Shown: positions 1-6,156, numbered from the stretch's first letter. The stretch is DNA of 6,759 nucleotides from Fimbriimonadales bacterium (GCA_026416065.1 JAOAFW010000331.1:1-6759); one strand, 5' to 3'. The notes: a model not told the origin generated them from the letters alone. Program-made: numbers and translations.

Positions 1-1040
1 CGCGTCCGCGGGGCTGGCGTGCAATGCGCCAGTTGCGGGGGCAGGCGGATGTCGCCACGCGCCTGAACGCCGTGCGTACGTTAGCCGAAGAGAAGACCCC
101 GCTGGCGGTGGAGGAGCTGATTAGCGCGTTGCGCGACCCGATACCCGAAGTGCGCCGCGAAGCCGCCAAAGCGCTGGGCGCGATTGGCGACCCGCGCGCC
201 GTGCCCGCGCTGCTGCAGGTTCTCAAAGATCCTGCCAGCGACCTCGCGCTCGAAGCCGCCGAAGCGCTGGGCGCGATTGGCAGCTCCGACGCCACCGAAG
301 AGCTGACCAGCCTGCTCGATGCCGAGCGCATCGAGGCGCGGATTGCGGCGGTCCAAGCCCTTAAGCGCATCGCCGACCCGCGCGCCTTGCCCGCGCTGTT
401 GGACAGGCTGGAGCGCGCGCCCGGTCCATTGGAACAGTCCAGCCTGCTCGAGGCGATTGCCGCCGCGCTGGAACACGCCGACATGCCCATCGTGCAGGAG
501 CAAGTAGACGCCCTGCGCCTTGCCCGCTGGCTGGAATCGGAGCATGCGGATGTACGGGCGGACGCGGCGGTGGTGATTGCTGCGCTGCCGAAGGATTCGC
601 ACATGGCTCATTTGCTGCGGAGACAGCTCCAGCGCGAGACGGAGCCTGCCGTGATTGCGCCAGTGGCGCGCGCCCTCGCACGGCACGGGGACGAGCGCGA
701 CATCGAGTTGTTGCTCCGCGTGATGGGACAGGCTCAGTCTGCCCTGGCGCGTCAGCAGATTACCCTCAGTGTCGCGCAGCTGCTGGAACGCTACGAATCG
801 TTCTACACCCTGCTCACCGCAGATGAGCAACGACGCGACCGGCTCATCGAGAAAGCGATTGCCACGCGCCTGCGCGAGCATCCCGAGCTTTCCGACGCGC
901 TCCGCGCCTACGCTTACGGCGACTATGGCAGTGCGCTGCAAATCTTGCGCAACGCGCTGCCGCGCCATCCGCAGTTGCAACGCCTCGCCCACGCGCCCGA
1001 CTGCCTTGAGGCGTGGCTGCTGGCAGTGAGCGTGATATGA
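1..1040 (+). CDS. HEAT-repeat protein, 5' end outside the window
   Basis: The protein is an alpha-helical HEAT (PBS-lyase-type) repeat scaffold, a fold usually used for protein-protein contacts. Helical pairs with the typical D-P-x-x-x-V-R-x-x-A-A-x-A-L-G-x-I-G-D pattern are clear from about residue 11 to 125, counting from the ATG at 24. More diverged helices continue to about residue 230, and the last 100 residues are helical without clear repeats. The first in-window ATG is at 24, but the frame is open to the left edge (codons from position 3, reading R-P-R-G-W-R-A before that Met) and the SD is weak. I therefore think the real start lies upstream and an N-terminal domain is missing. HEAT repeats are known as C-terminal extensions of larger proteins, including membrane proteins, so the full-length function cannot be given. 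The stop TGA at 1038-1040 overlaps the start of the next gene, which implies cotranslation. No catalytic motif is visible. Confidence 0.85.
   Translation, partial: RPRGWRAMRQLRGQADVATRLNAVRTLAEEKTPLAVEELISALRDPIPEVRREAAKALGAIGDPRAVPALLQVLKDPASDLALEAAEALGAIGSSDATEELTSLLDAERIEARIAAVQALKRIADPRALPALLDRLERAPGPLEQSSLLEAIAAALEHADMPIVQEQVDALRLARWLESEHADVRADAAVVIAALPKDSHMAHLLRRQLQRETEPAVIAPVARALARHGDERDIELLLRVMGQAQSALARQQITLSVAQLLERYESFYTLLTADEQRRDRLIEKAIATRLREHPELSDALRAYAYGDYGSALQILRNALPRHPQLQRLAHAPDCLEAWLLAVSVI
158..281 (+). repeat. Near-identical 31-bp DNA repeat inside HEAT coding region
   Basis: Positions 158-188 and 251-281 are the same 31-bp sequence with one mismatch (A168 versus G261). They are offset by 93 bp, exactly 31 codons, which is one HEAT unit. 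They encode the E-A-A-K/E-A-L-G-A-I-G core of consecutive repeats. A third unit near 344-370 is clearly diverged. The conservation at DNA level suggests recent unit duplication or gene conversion within the gene. Confidence 0.85.
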
Positions 1041-1999
1041 TGGGTACACTCTGTTTTGTGCGCTACAAAGTTCTCGGCTCGCCGGCGCCGTTGGCGACAC
1101 CTGTGGAAGACCCGCTCCACAAGGCGGCGTTCGCCTATCGCGTGCAAGGCGTTTTAGAGAGCAATCCACCCACCCCCTTAGTGGAGGTCTACGCGCAGCG
1201 CCAGACGCTTTACTCGTATGCTGAGCGCGCCTGTCGCCTGTTACTCGACTGCTATATGCTGGCGCGCCACGAGCTCGGGTTAGACCATCCCCTCCGCTAT
1301 TACCGACTGCTGCGGGTGTTCCTGATGACCGAAGGCAAGGCGGGCGCGGAACAGCAACAGACCCTGATTTCCCTTTATGACCTGAGCGAGCGCGTGCCAC
1401 TCCAGGAATGGGTGCGCGAGCTGACGCATGAATATGGGCACTGGATTATCCCGCCGATTAACTCGTTCGTGGAGCCAGAACCGTGGGCGAACGGCGACCT
1501 GGGTGAGCGGTGGTTTATTTCGCAGCTGGTGGCGCTGGCGCGCACGTCGCACGGGACGGATTCGGATTTTCTGATGGGCGTGCCGCCGCAGGCGTTCGAT
1601 GCCTATCTGAACCGCGCGGTGAAGCCACTGGTGGAGCGCATGGCGCGCGAGGGACTGAACCCGCAGCGCTGGCGTTCGCGCCGTCGGGATGGATATGAAG
1701 AGTATCTTGCGCTTGCGCTTTACATCGACTCTGTTTACGGGCAGCAGCGTTTAGGCAGGGCGATGTTATGCGCAGGCGGTGTGGAACCAGACGACTTTTT
1801 GAGAGGCGTGCGGGAGAGCCTGACCGAGCCGGAGACCCTCTCGGCGAGCTTACCGTTCCCGAATGCTTACCTGTTTTTGCCCGGCGGCGCGACACGCTGG
1901 CGCGTTCTCGAGCCGCGCGACGCGAAACTCACGCCCGACCCGAAGCGCCCCGAATGGGTGCGGTGCAACGTCCCAAAGCCCAGGCTCCGCCGTCGCTAA
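1037..1999 (+). CDS. Putative zinc metalloprotease, HEYGH motif
   Basis: I do not recognise a named family, but the sequence shows an HExxH zinc-protease motif, H-E-Y-G-H, at residues 131-135 (bases 1427-1441). It sits in a helix preceded by V-R-E-L-T. A conserved-looking stretch N-G-D-L-G-E-R-W-F follows. Its Glu at residue 157 lies 22 residues after the second His, a plausible third ligand for a gluzincin-type site. Together these suggest a zinc-dependent peptidase of about 320 residues. No clear signal peptide or membrane helix is visible, so a cytoplasmic location is the default. The C-terminal tail is rich in Pro and Arg. In-frame upstream there is a stop at 1007-1009, so the start must be GTG 1013, ATG 1037 or ATG 1040. 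I chose 1037 because it forms an ATGA overlap with the stop of the HEAT gene, typical of translational coupling. Family and substrate are unknown; catalytic activity is inferred from the motif only. Confidence 0.8.
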   Translation: MMGTLCFVRYKVLGSPAPLATPVEDPLHKAAFAYRVQGVLESNPPTPLVEVYAQRQTLYSYAERACRLLLDCYMLARHELGLDHPLRYYRLLRVFLMTEGKAGAEQQQTLISLYDLSERVPLQEWVRELTHEYGHWIIPPINSFVEPEPWANGDLGERWFISQLVALARTSHGTDSDFLMGVPPQAFDAYLNRAVKPLVERMAREGLNPQRWRSRRRDGYEEYLALALYIDSVYGQQRLGRAMLCAGGVEPDDFLRGVRESLTEPETLSASLPFPNAYLFLPGGATRWRVLEPRDAKLTPDPKRPEWVRCNVPKPRLRRR

Positions 2000-2733
2000 C
2001 TCCACGGGGTCGGCACGCGATTGGGGTCTTCGATGCGCCGTGCTTCCACCAGCACGCCCTGCTCGCTCAGCTCACGCGCTTGACTCTCTGCCTTGCGGCG
2101 TGGCATGTTTGTGAGGAGCACCATCGGGACCGACTCCAGCAGCTTCTTCACATCGGGGCGATTCAAATCCAAAAGTCGCTCCAGCGCAAGAATCGCCTGT
2201 TCCTCCTTGCGTCGCTCCACGCCGAGCAGCACCAGCTCATAGGGTGTCGGATCGTCTTGCGGTAGTGGCATCCCTGCAGGCACGCGCCCGGTCGTGCGGA
2301 TAGGAAACTCACGCTGACACTGCTCGCAAATCGCCGCCGACGCTTTCACCGAGACCTGTTCCATCGAGCCGCAGTGCGGGCACTTAACGGCGATGACCTC
2401 CATGACGCGCCCACTCTCAATAGGTACGCGCTTGAGGCAGTGTTCGCAGGTGAAGTCCATTTGTGGGGGCGCGACCAGCACGGTCTCCTTATGGCAGAAA
2501 GGACACTCAACAGGATAGGCAGGTACTTTGGTCGTTTTGTAGTAAGACCAGCCGGCATAACCCCACGCGCCGAGCCAGATGAGTGCGAATCCCCATGAGA
2601 ACGAATAAAACATGCCGCCGTACCGCCAGAACAGGAAAGTGAGCGCCAGCGCCACCAGACCGACGATGCCGTAGATGACCGCCTGTGTATATTCCTTCTC
2701 GACTGCGTCCGAACGCTTGATGGGTTCGTCCAC
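1996..2733 (-). CDS. Membrane protein with two zinc ribbons and L7/L12-like domain
   Basis: This 245-residue protein has an unusual layout. A short charged N-terminus leads into two hydrophobic helices (about 18-37 and 44-63). Two tandem CxxC...CxxC zinc ribbons follow (Cys 77, 80, 96, 99 and Cys 118, 121, 136, 139). The C-terminal region (about 165-232) resembles the C-terminal domain of ribosomal protein L7/L12: a Y-E-L-V-L-L-G start, a helix ending in D-V-K-K-L-L-E-S-V-P, then a K-A-E-S-Q-A-R-E-L helix and a final V-L-V-E-A-R strand. The start is GTG 2733, chosen because a full AAGGAGG SD (2741-2747) lies seven bases upstream. A longer reading from GTG 2766 would place the SD inside the coding region. 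It follows the nucleotidyltransferase gene by 49 bases, probably in one operon. The role is unknown; the domains suggest a membrane-anchored binding module. The stop overlaps that of the convergent metalloprotease gene. Confidence 0.85.
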   Translation of the reverse strand: MDEPIKRSDAVEKEYTQAVIYGIVGLVALALTFLFWRYGGMFYSFSWGFALIWLGAWGYAGWSYYKTTKVPAYPVECPFCHKETVLVAPPQMDFTCEHCLKRVPIESGRVMEVIAVKCPHCGSMEQVSVKASAAICEQCQREFPIRTTGRVPAGMPLPQDDPTPYELVLLGVERRKEEQAILALERLLDLNRPDVKKLLESVPMVLLTNMPRRKAESQARELSEQGVLVEARRIEDPNRVPTPWS

Positions 2734-2738
2734 GCTCT

Positions 2739-2775
2739 CGCCTCCTTGCAGGTAAATACGACTCACAAGGCGGCG
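2739..2775 (-). promoter_or_regulatory. Hairpin masking the SD of the zinc-ribbon gene
   Basis: Arms 2739-2748 and 2766-2775 pair at nine of ten positions, with one A·G mismatch in the transcript and a 17-base loop. The whole AAGGAGG SD (2741-2747) lies within the stem. The upstream arm begins eight bases after the stop codon of the nucleotidyltransferase gene, so a ribosome finishing that gene could open the hairpin. The pairing is visible in sequence; the coupling role is inferred. Confidence 0.5.
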
Positions 2776-2782
2776 ATTCCTG

Positions 2783-3871
2783 CTATTCCATCACGCTGTA
2801 TGCTTTGATTACCGAACCCGCGCCCAGTACGGCATTACGCAAGCGCACATGGGGTTCGATGACGCACTCATCGTCCAGAATGCAATCTACCAGATGGCAG
2901 CCGTCGCCGATTTGCACGCGCTCGCCCAGGATGCAGCCGTGCAGGGTGCTGCCGCCACCGACGGAGCTGCCTGCGCCGACGACGGTATAGTCGCTGAGTT
3001 GCACCCGCGCCTCGATGCAGGCGTTGTCTCCGATCTGGCAGCCCGCCTCGATTTCGGCATCAGGCTCGATCTGCGCTTCAGTACCCAGCCAGTAGCCGTG
3101 TTCGGTGTGGTAGCCAGCGGGGGGGAGAGCGGTTTTCACCTCGCCGCTCAGCAGGGCGCGCGTCGCTCGCTGATACTGGGCGGGGCGACCTATATCCAGC
3201 CAGAAACCCTTGCCCTCCACGCCATATACGGGCGCGCCCTCCGCCAAAATCTGCGGGTAGAACTCGCGCTCGATGGAACAGGGGCGCAGGGGGATACGCG
3301 CCAGCGTCTCCGGCTCGATGATGTAGATTCCAGCGTTGATAAAATCGCTGCCTTCCATCGGCTCGCCTCTATCGGCGGCGCGTTTCTGCTCCTCTGTGGG
3401 TTCGATAAACGCCTCCACACGCCCCTCGTCGCTCACCTGAACCACGCCGTAAGGGTGCGGGCGTCGCACACGGTAGAGGGTGAGGGTGACCTGTGCCTGG
3501 TGCTCGATATGCCGACGCACAATCGCGCCGATGTCGAAATCGGTCAGGATGTCGCCGTTGAACACAATCGCGCGGTCGGGAGGCAGACCTTCCACCGCAT
3601 TTCGAATCGCGCCTGCGGTTCCCAGCGGCTCGCGCTCCACCGCATAACGCATGCGCACGCCGAACCGGCTGCCATCGCCAAAGTGTGCCTCAATCCGGTC
3701 TGCCAGGTAATTCGTAGCGAACACGATTTCTTCTGCGCCTGCGGCTTTGAGCTGCGCCACCTGATACTCCAGAAACGCGCGATTTGCCACAGGCATAAGC
3801 GGTTTCGGACGGCGCAGGGTGAGGGGACGCAGGCGCGTGCCGAAACCACCCGCAATAATCACACCTCTCAA
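2783..3871 (-). CDS. NDP-sugar nucleotidyltransferase with beta-helix tail
   Basis: This is a sugar-1-phosphate nucleotidyltransferase of the GlmU/RmlA/ManC type. Such enzymes join a nucleoside triphosphate and a sugar phosphate to make an NDP-sugar and pyrophosphate for cell-wall, capsule or glycan synthesis in the cytoplasm. The N-terminal Rossmann-like domain holds the signature G-G-F-G-T-R-L-R-P-L-T (8-18), K-P (23-24), G-T-A-G near 84-87, the metal-binding N-G-D (105-107), P-Y-G (140-142), I-N-A-G-I-Y (178-183) and W-L-D-I-G (224-228). From about residue 260 to 355 hexapeptide-like repeats (I-G-D-x-x-x-I-x) form a left-handed beta helix, giving 362 residues, normal for this fusion. The start is TTG 3871, supported by GGGAGGT (3880-3886) eight bases upstream and by the conserved M-R-G-V-I-I-A-G-G opening. 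Base and sugar specificity (for example GDP-mannose or dTDP-glucose) cannot be read from sequence alone, so no symbol is given. Confidence 0.95.
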   Translation of the reverse strand: MRGVIIAGGFGTRLRPLTLRRPKPLMPVANRAFLEYQVAQLKAAGAEEIVFATNYLADRIEAHFGDGSRFGVRMRYAVEREPLGTAGAIRNAVEGLPPDRAIVFNGDILTDFDIGAIVRRHIEHQAQVTLTLYRVRRPHPYGVVQVSDEGRVEAFIEPTEEQKRAADRGEPMEGSDFINAGIYIIEPETLARIPLRPCSIEREFYPQILAEGAPVYGVEGKGFWLDIGRPAQYQRATRALLSGEVKTALPPAGYHTEHGYWLGTEAQIEPDAEIEAGCQIGDNACIEARVQLSDYTVVGAGSSVGGGSTLHGCILGERVQIGDGCHLVDCILDDECVIEPHVRLRNAVLGAGSVIKAYSVME

Positions 3872-3923
3872 CGACGTGTACCTCCCATTATCGCCCCTAA
3901 GTGTACCTGAACAGGCGAAAGCT

Positions 3924-3939
3924 CCTAACAGGCGTTAGG
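3924..3939 (-). other. Small perfect hairpin at end of membrane-protein gene
   Basis: CCTAAC and GTTAGG pair perfectly (six bases, four-base loop) across the stop codon of the small membrane-protein gene. No run of T follows in the direction of transcription, so a strong intrinsic terminator is unlikely. It may pause or partly attenuate transcription, or protect the 3' end of the message, between the membrane gene and the nucleotidyltransferase gene. Confidence 0.4.
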
Positions 3940-4233
3940 CTTCACCTCTTCGCTTGCAATCGCAACCAGAAACGCTCCTTGAATCGCGCCTACAACCATG
4001 CCTGCAATCAGGAGCGCTCCGCTAACGATTAGTATCGACCAAAGTGCCTCCATCTCGAATGCCCAATCCATCCCAAAAAAGATGGTGGGCGAGATGCCCT
4101 CCACCGTTCGCGTGTCGATGGTAGAGACCAGGAAACCAATAACCATGAAGGTCGCTCCCAACCCCACCAGTTCAGCGAGGGCGGTCGCGACAGTCCAGCG
4201 GAGCCAGAGACGGCTTCGTCTGTTAGCCATCAT
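3925..4233 (-). CDS. Small two-helix membrane protein
   Basis: This is a 102-residue protein with a basic N-terminus (M-M-A-N-R-R-S-R) followed by a hydrophobic segment at about 12-36. A polar loop with acidic residues follows, then a second hydrophobic stretch at about 64-93 rich in G, A and I, and a short tail ending in Cys. The basic N-terminus suggests the N-terminus lies in the cytoplasm. The R-W-T-x-A-T-A-L opening and the G-A-I-Q-G motif recall glycine-rich integral membrane proteins of unknown function that usually carry more helices; this could be a short member, but I cannot assign a family. The start is ATG 4233 or the adjacent ATG 4230, with TGAGGT at 4239-4244 giving spacings of five or eight bases. 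The gene overlaps the end of rnhB by 11 or 8 bases, which points to translational coupling. Function unknown. Confidence 0.75.
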   Translation of the reverse strand: MMANRRSRLWLRWTVATALAELVGLGATFMVIGFLVSTIDTRTVEGISPTIFFGMDWAFEMEALWSILIVSGALLIAGMVVGAIQGAFLVAIASEEVKPNAC

Positions 4234-4852
4234 TCGGTACCTCAGCGCAGGTAGTGAGCAAGCGCATTTGCGCAACCGGTGCGTAGGTGCGCCGATGTGC
4301 GGGGCACGCGCCGTATTGCGCCAGTCGCTCCAGATGCAGGGGCGTTGGGTAGCCTTTGTGCTGTCCGAAGCCGTACTGGGGGTAGAGGCGGTCTAACTCG
4401 CGCATGATCCGGTCGCGAGCGACTTTGGCGAGGATGGAGGCGGCGGCGATGCACTCCTCCGAGGCGTCGCCGCCGACAACGGCTCGCTGGGGCAGGCGCA
4501 GGTTCGGAATGCAGAACTTGCCGTCAATCAGCACTTGGTGGGGTGTGATATGCAACCGCAGCACTGCACGACGCATCGCGAGCAGGCTTGCCTGCAGAAT
4601 GTTCCATCGCTCAATCTCGCGTGGGCTGGCGACGCCAATCGCCCAGGCAATCGCCTCGAGCTGAATCTGCGTGCTTAGCTGTTCCCGTTGCACCGCGCTC
4701 AGTCGCTTGCTATCGGCAATGCCTACAATCGAGTGGTGCGGCGGCAACACGACGCATGCTGCCACCACCGGACCCGCGATGGGACCCCGTCCCGCCTCAT
4801 CGACGCCTGCGAGCCACATGCCCTCTATTGTGGCATGGAGCGTGTCTTCCAT
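4223..4852 (-). CDS. rnhB: Ribonuclease HII
   Basis: RNase HII cuts the RNA strand of RNA:DNA hybrids. It removes single ribonucleotides built into DNA, starting ribonucleotide excision repair, and helps clear primers and R-loops in the cytoplasm. The 209-residue length is typical. The signature G-V-D-E-A-G-R-G-P-I-A-G-P-V-V lies at 16-30 and carries catalytic Asp18 and Glu19. D-S-K is at 47-49, the third acid is in L-I-D-G (Asp110), and Asp129 precedes A-A-A-S-I-L-A-K-V. The C-terminal block runs Y-G-F-G-Q-H-K-G-Y-P-T (160-170) to H-R-R-T-Y-A-P-V (186-193). All four acidic residues expected of the family are present, so the enzyme should be active. The start ATG 4852 has no strong SD nearby. 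The inner ATG at 4819 is an alternative, but its GAGGG lies only one base away. It is the first gene of the minus-strand cluster and overlaps the next gene. Confidence 0.97.
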   Translation of the reverse strand: MEDTLHATIEGMWLAGVDEAGRGPIAGPVVAACVVLPPHHSIVGIADSKRLSAVQREQLSTQIQLEAIAWAIGVASPREIERWNILQASLLAMRRAVLRLHITPHQVLIDGKFCIPNLRLPQRAVVGGDASEECIAAASILAKVARDRIMRELDRLYPQYGFGQHKGYPTPLHLERLAQYGACPAHRRTYAPVAQMRLLTTCAEVPNDG

Positions 4853-4883
4853 ACGCCGTTTTCGTTCAGGTTGTCTTTTTACT

Positions 4884-4908
4884 CTCCTGCTGACAGACTC
4901 CGCAGGGG
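4884..4908 (+). promoter_or_regulatory. Possible SD-masking hairpin before the terminase gene
   Basis: Arms 4884-4890 and 4902-4908 form seven pairs (one G·U in the plus-strand transcript) around an 11-base loop. The 3' arm holds AGGGG (4904-4908), the only SD-like sequence before GTG 4919. If transcription starts upstream of 4884, the fold would limit ribosome access. The 66-base gap between rnhB and this gene must also hold both divergent promoters. I see no convincing -35/-10 pair in it (TTGTCT at 4871 has no good partner). Confidence 0.3.
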
Positions 4909-4918
4909 CTGATGTGTT

Positions 4919-6139
4919 GTGATTTCAGGCTGGTATCCTCATCCGGGTCAACAGGCGTTTTTGGGTTCGGGTGCGCCGGTGCGGGTGCTGGCGTGCGGCA
5001 GGCGTTGGGGCAAGACGGAGGTCATCGCCGCGGAGATTACCCGCTCTCTGCTCTGTGGGGCAGCACGCCAGACGCTGCTGGTGGCGCCGTCGCAGGAGCA
5101 GGCGCTGCTGGGCTTCGAGCGGGTGCGGGAGTTCCTCCAGCGCACGGGGGCGCGTCCCGTAGTGCGCCGCACGCCCGCCCCGACCCTGTCTGTAGGCGAC
5201 TCGAAGCTCTGGGCGCGTTCCGTCGCACGAGGCGGGATGCTCCTGCGTGGGCGCAAGGCGCACCTGATTATTGTGGACGAAGCCGCCTACATGCCCGAAG
5301 CGGTGGTCAGGGAAGTGTTGATGCCGATGCTTGCTGATACGGGAGGCAAACTCGCCCTGATTTCCACCCCGCGCGGCAAGAACTACTTCTATCGGTTCTA
5401 CCTCCAAGGGCAGGAGGACGGGGTTCGGGTCTGGAGCCTGCGCAGCCCTTCGTGGCACAATCCACTGCTTTCGCCCACCGTGTTGCAAATGCAGGCGAGT
5501 TTGATGACGCAGCGCCAGTTTCAGGTGGAGTATGGTGCGCAGTTTCTGGACGATGTAGGGCAACTGTTTCGCACGGAGTGGATTGACCGCGCTCTGCTGC
5601 TGAATCTGCCCGATGAGGGATTGACAGTGGCAGGTGTTGACTGGGCGCGTTATCGCGATTTCACCGCGCTGGCGGTGTTGCGCGGCACACGCGGAGGAGC
5701 GAAGCTGGTGGCCCTTCGTCGCTGGCAGGGTCTGTCGTGGCGCGAGCAGATTGAGGCAGTCGCAAGGGAGCTGCGTTTGCATGCTCCTACGCGTGTGTTG
5801 TGCGACCGCACGGGTATCGGCGACCCGTTGCTGGAGGCATTGCAGCAGGCAGGCGTCCCCCACGCCGAGGGCGTCGCCTTCACTCAGGGGTTCAAGCAAA
5901 ACTTGATTCAGAACCTTGCTCTGATGCTGGAACAGGGTACACTGCAGCTACTTCCCGAACCTGCCCTCTTGAACGAACTGTACCACTTTGAAGCGACGCC
6001 TACCGAGCACGGCGTGCGCCTGCAGGGTGCTTCCGGTACGCACGACGATCTCGTCATTGCCCTCGCGCTCGCACTATGGGCGCTACCCTATGACGAGTTC
6101 GGCAATGTGCTGACCAGTGGGCAAAATCGGGTGAAATAG
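4919..6139 (+). CDS. Phage-type terminase large subunit (TerL), stand-alone
   Basis: TerL is the motor and nuclease that drives viral DNA into procapsids and cuts it at genome ends. This 406-residue protein has both halves. In the ATPase half, an adenine-contact-like P-G-Q-Q-A-F-L lies at 9-15, Walker A G-R-R-W-G-K-T at 27-33, Walker B L-I-I-V-D-E-A at 116-122 (Asp120, Glu121) and the coupling motif L-I-S-T-P-R-G at 147-153. In the RNase H-fold nuclease half, the acids are Asp241 (G-V-D-W-A), Asp296 (L-C-D-R-T-G-I-G-D) and Asp376/377 (H-D-D-L-V-I-A). No expected residue is missing, so it is not a decayed copy. Start GTG 4919 follows an in-frame stop at 4910 and has AGGGG ten bases upstream; the early W-Y-P-H-P supports it. 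The length is at the short end for TerL. Neighbours are rnhB and a fasciclin gene, with no small terminase, portal, protease or capsid gene. It may be domesticated, part of a split gene-transfer agent, or a solitary remnant. Confidence 0.93.
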   Translation: MISGWYPHPGQQAFLGSGAPVRVLACGRRWGKTEVIAAEITRSLLCGAARQTLLVAPSQEQALLGFERVREFLQRTGARPVVRRTPAPTLSVGDSKLWARSVARGGMLLRGRKAHLIIVDEAAYMPEAVVREVLMPMLADTGGKLALISTPRGKNYFYRFYLQGQEDGVRVWSLRSPSWHNPLLSPTVLQMQASLMTQRQFQVEYGAQFLDDVGQLFRTEWIDRALLLNLPDEGLTVAGVDWARYRDFTALAVLRGTRGGAKLVALRRWQGLSWREQIEAVARELRLHAPTRVLCDRTGIGDPLLEALQQAGVPHAEGVAFTQGFKQNLIQNLALMLEQGTLQLLPEPALLNELYHFEATPTEHGVRLQGASGTHDDLVIALALALWALPYDEFGNVLTSGQNRVK

Positions 6140-6148
6140 TCCCGATTT
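6124..6148 (+). terminator. Hairpin terminator after the terminase gene
   Basis: AAATCGGG (6124-6131) and CCCGATTT (6141-6148) form a perfect eight-pair stem with a nine-base loop that contains the terminase stop codon. The T-run is only the three bases that end the stem, followed by C, so this is a modest intrinsic terminator. It separates the terminase transcript from the fasciclin gene. Confidence 0.55.
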
Positions 6149-6156
6149 CCCCCAAA

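Noticed and set aside
81..1400. Long open frame on the minus strand, antisense to the HEAT and metalloprotease genes
   Set aside because: The product is low-complexity (rich in R, G, Q, A) with no motif, and it covers two well-supported plus-strand genes. It reflects GC-rich codon bias.
2734..2766. Longer start (GTG 2766) for the zinc-ribbon membrane protein
   Set aside because: The extra 11 codons include the perfect SD of the inner GTG 2733, and no SD precedes 2766.
2849..3910. 353-codon plus-strand frame antisense to the nucleotidyltransferase gene
   Set aside because: The minus strand carries a textbook nucleotidyltransferase with all motifs; the antisense product shows no domain.
3910..3934. 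Eight-base direct repeat AACAGGCG at 3910-3917 and 3927-3934
   Set aside because: Too short and isolated to be distinguished from chance or to be called an operator.
3924..3939. Intrinsic terminator between the small membrane gene and the nucleotidyltransferase gene
   Set aside because: The hairpin is perfect but short and has no downstream T-run, so it is listed as a hairpin only.
4912..5337. Plus-strand frame with an ATG start overlapping the start of the TerL gene
   Set aside because: The product is Gly/Ala/Arg-rich without motifs. The TerL frame carries the Walker motifs over the same bases.
4925..5899. 324-codon minus-strand frame antisense to the TerL gene
   Set aside because: No recognisable domain, and it fully overlaps the conserved TerL coding sequence.
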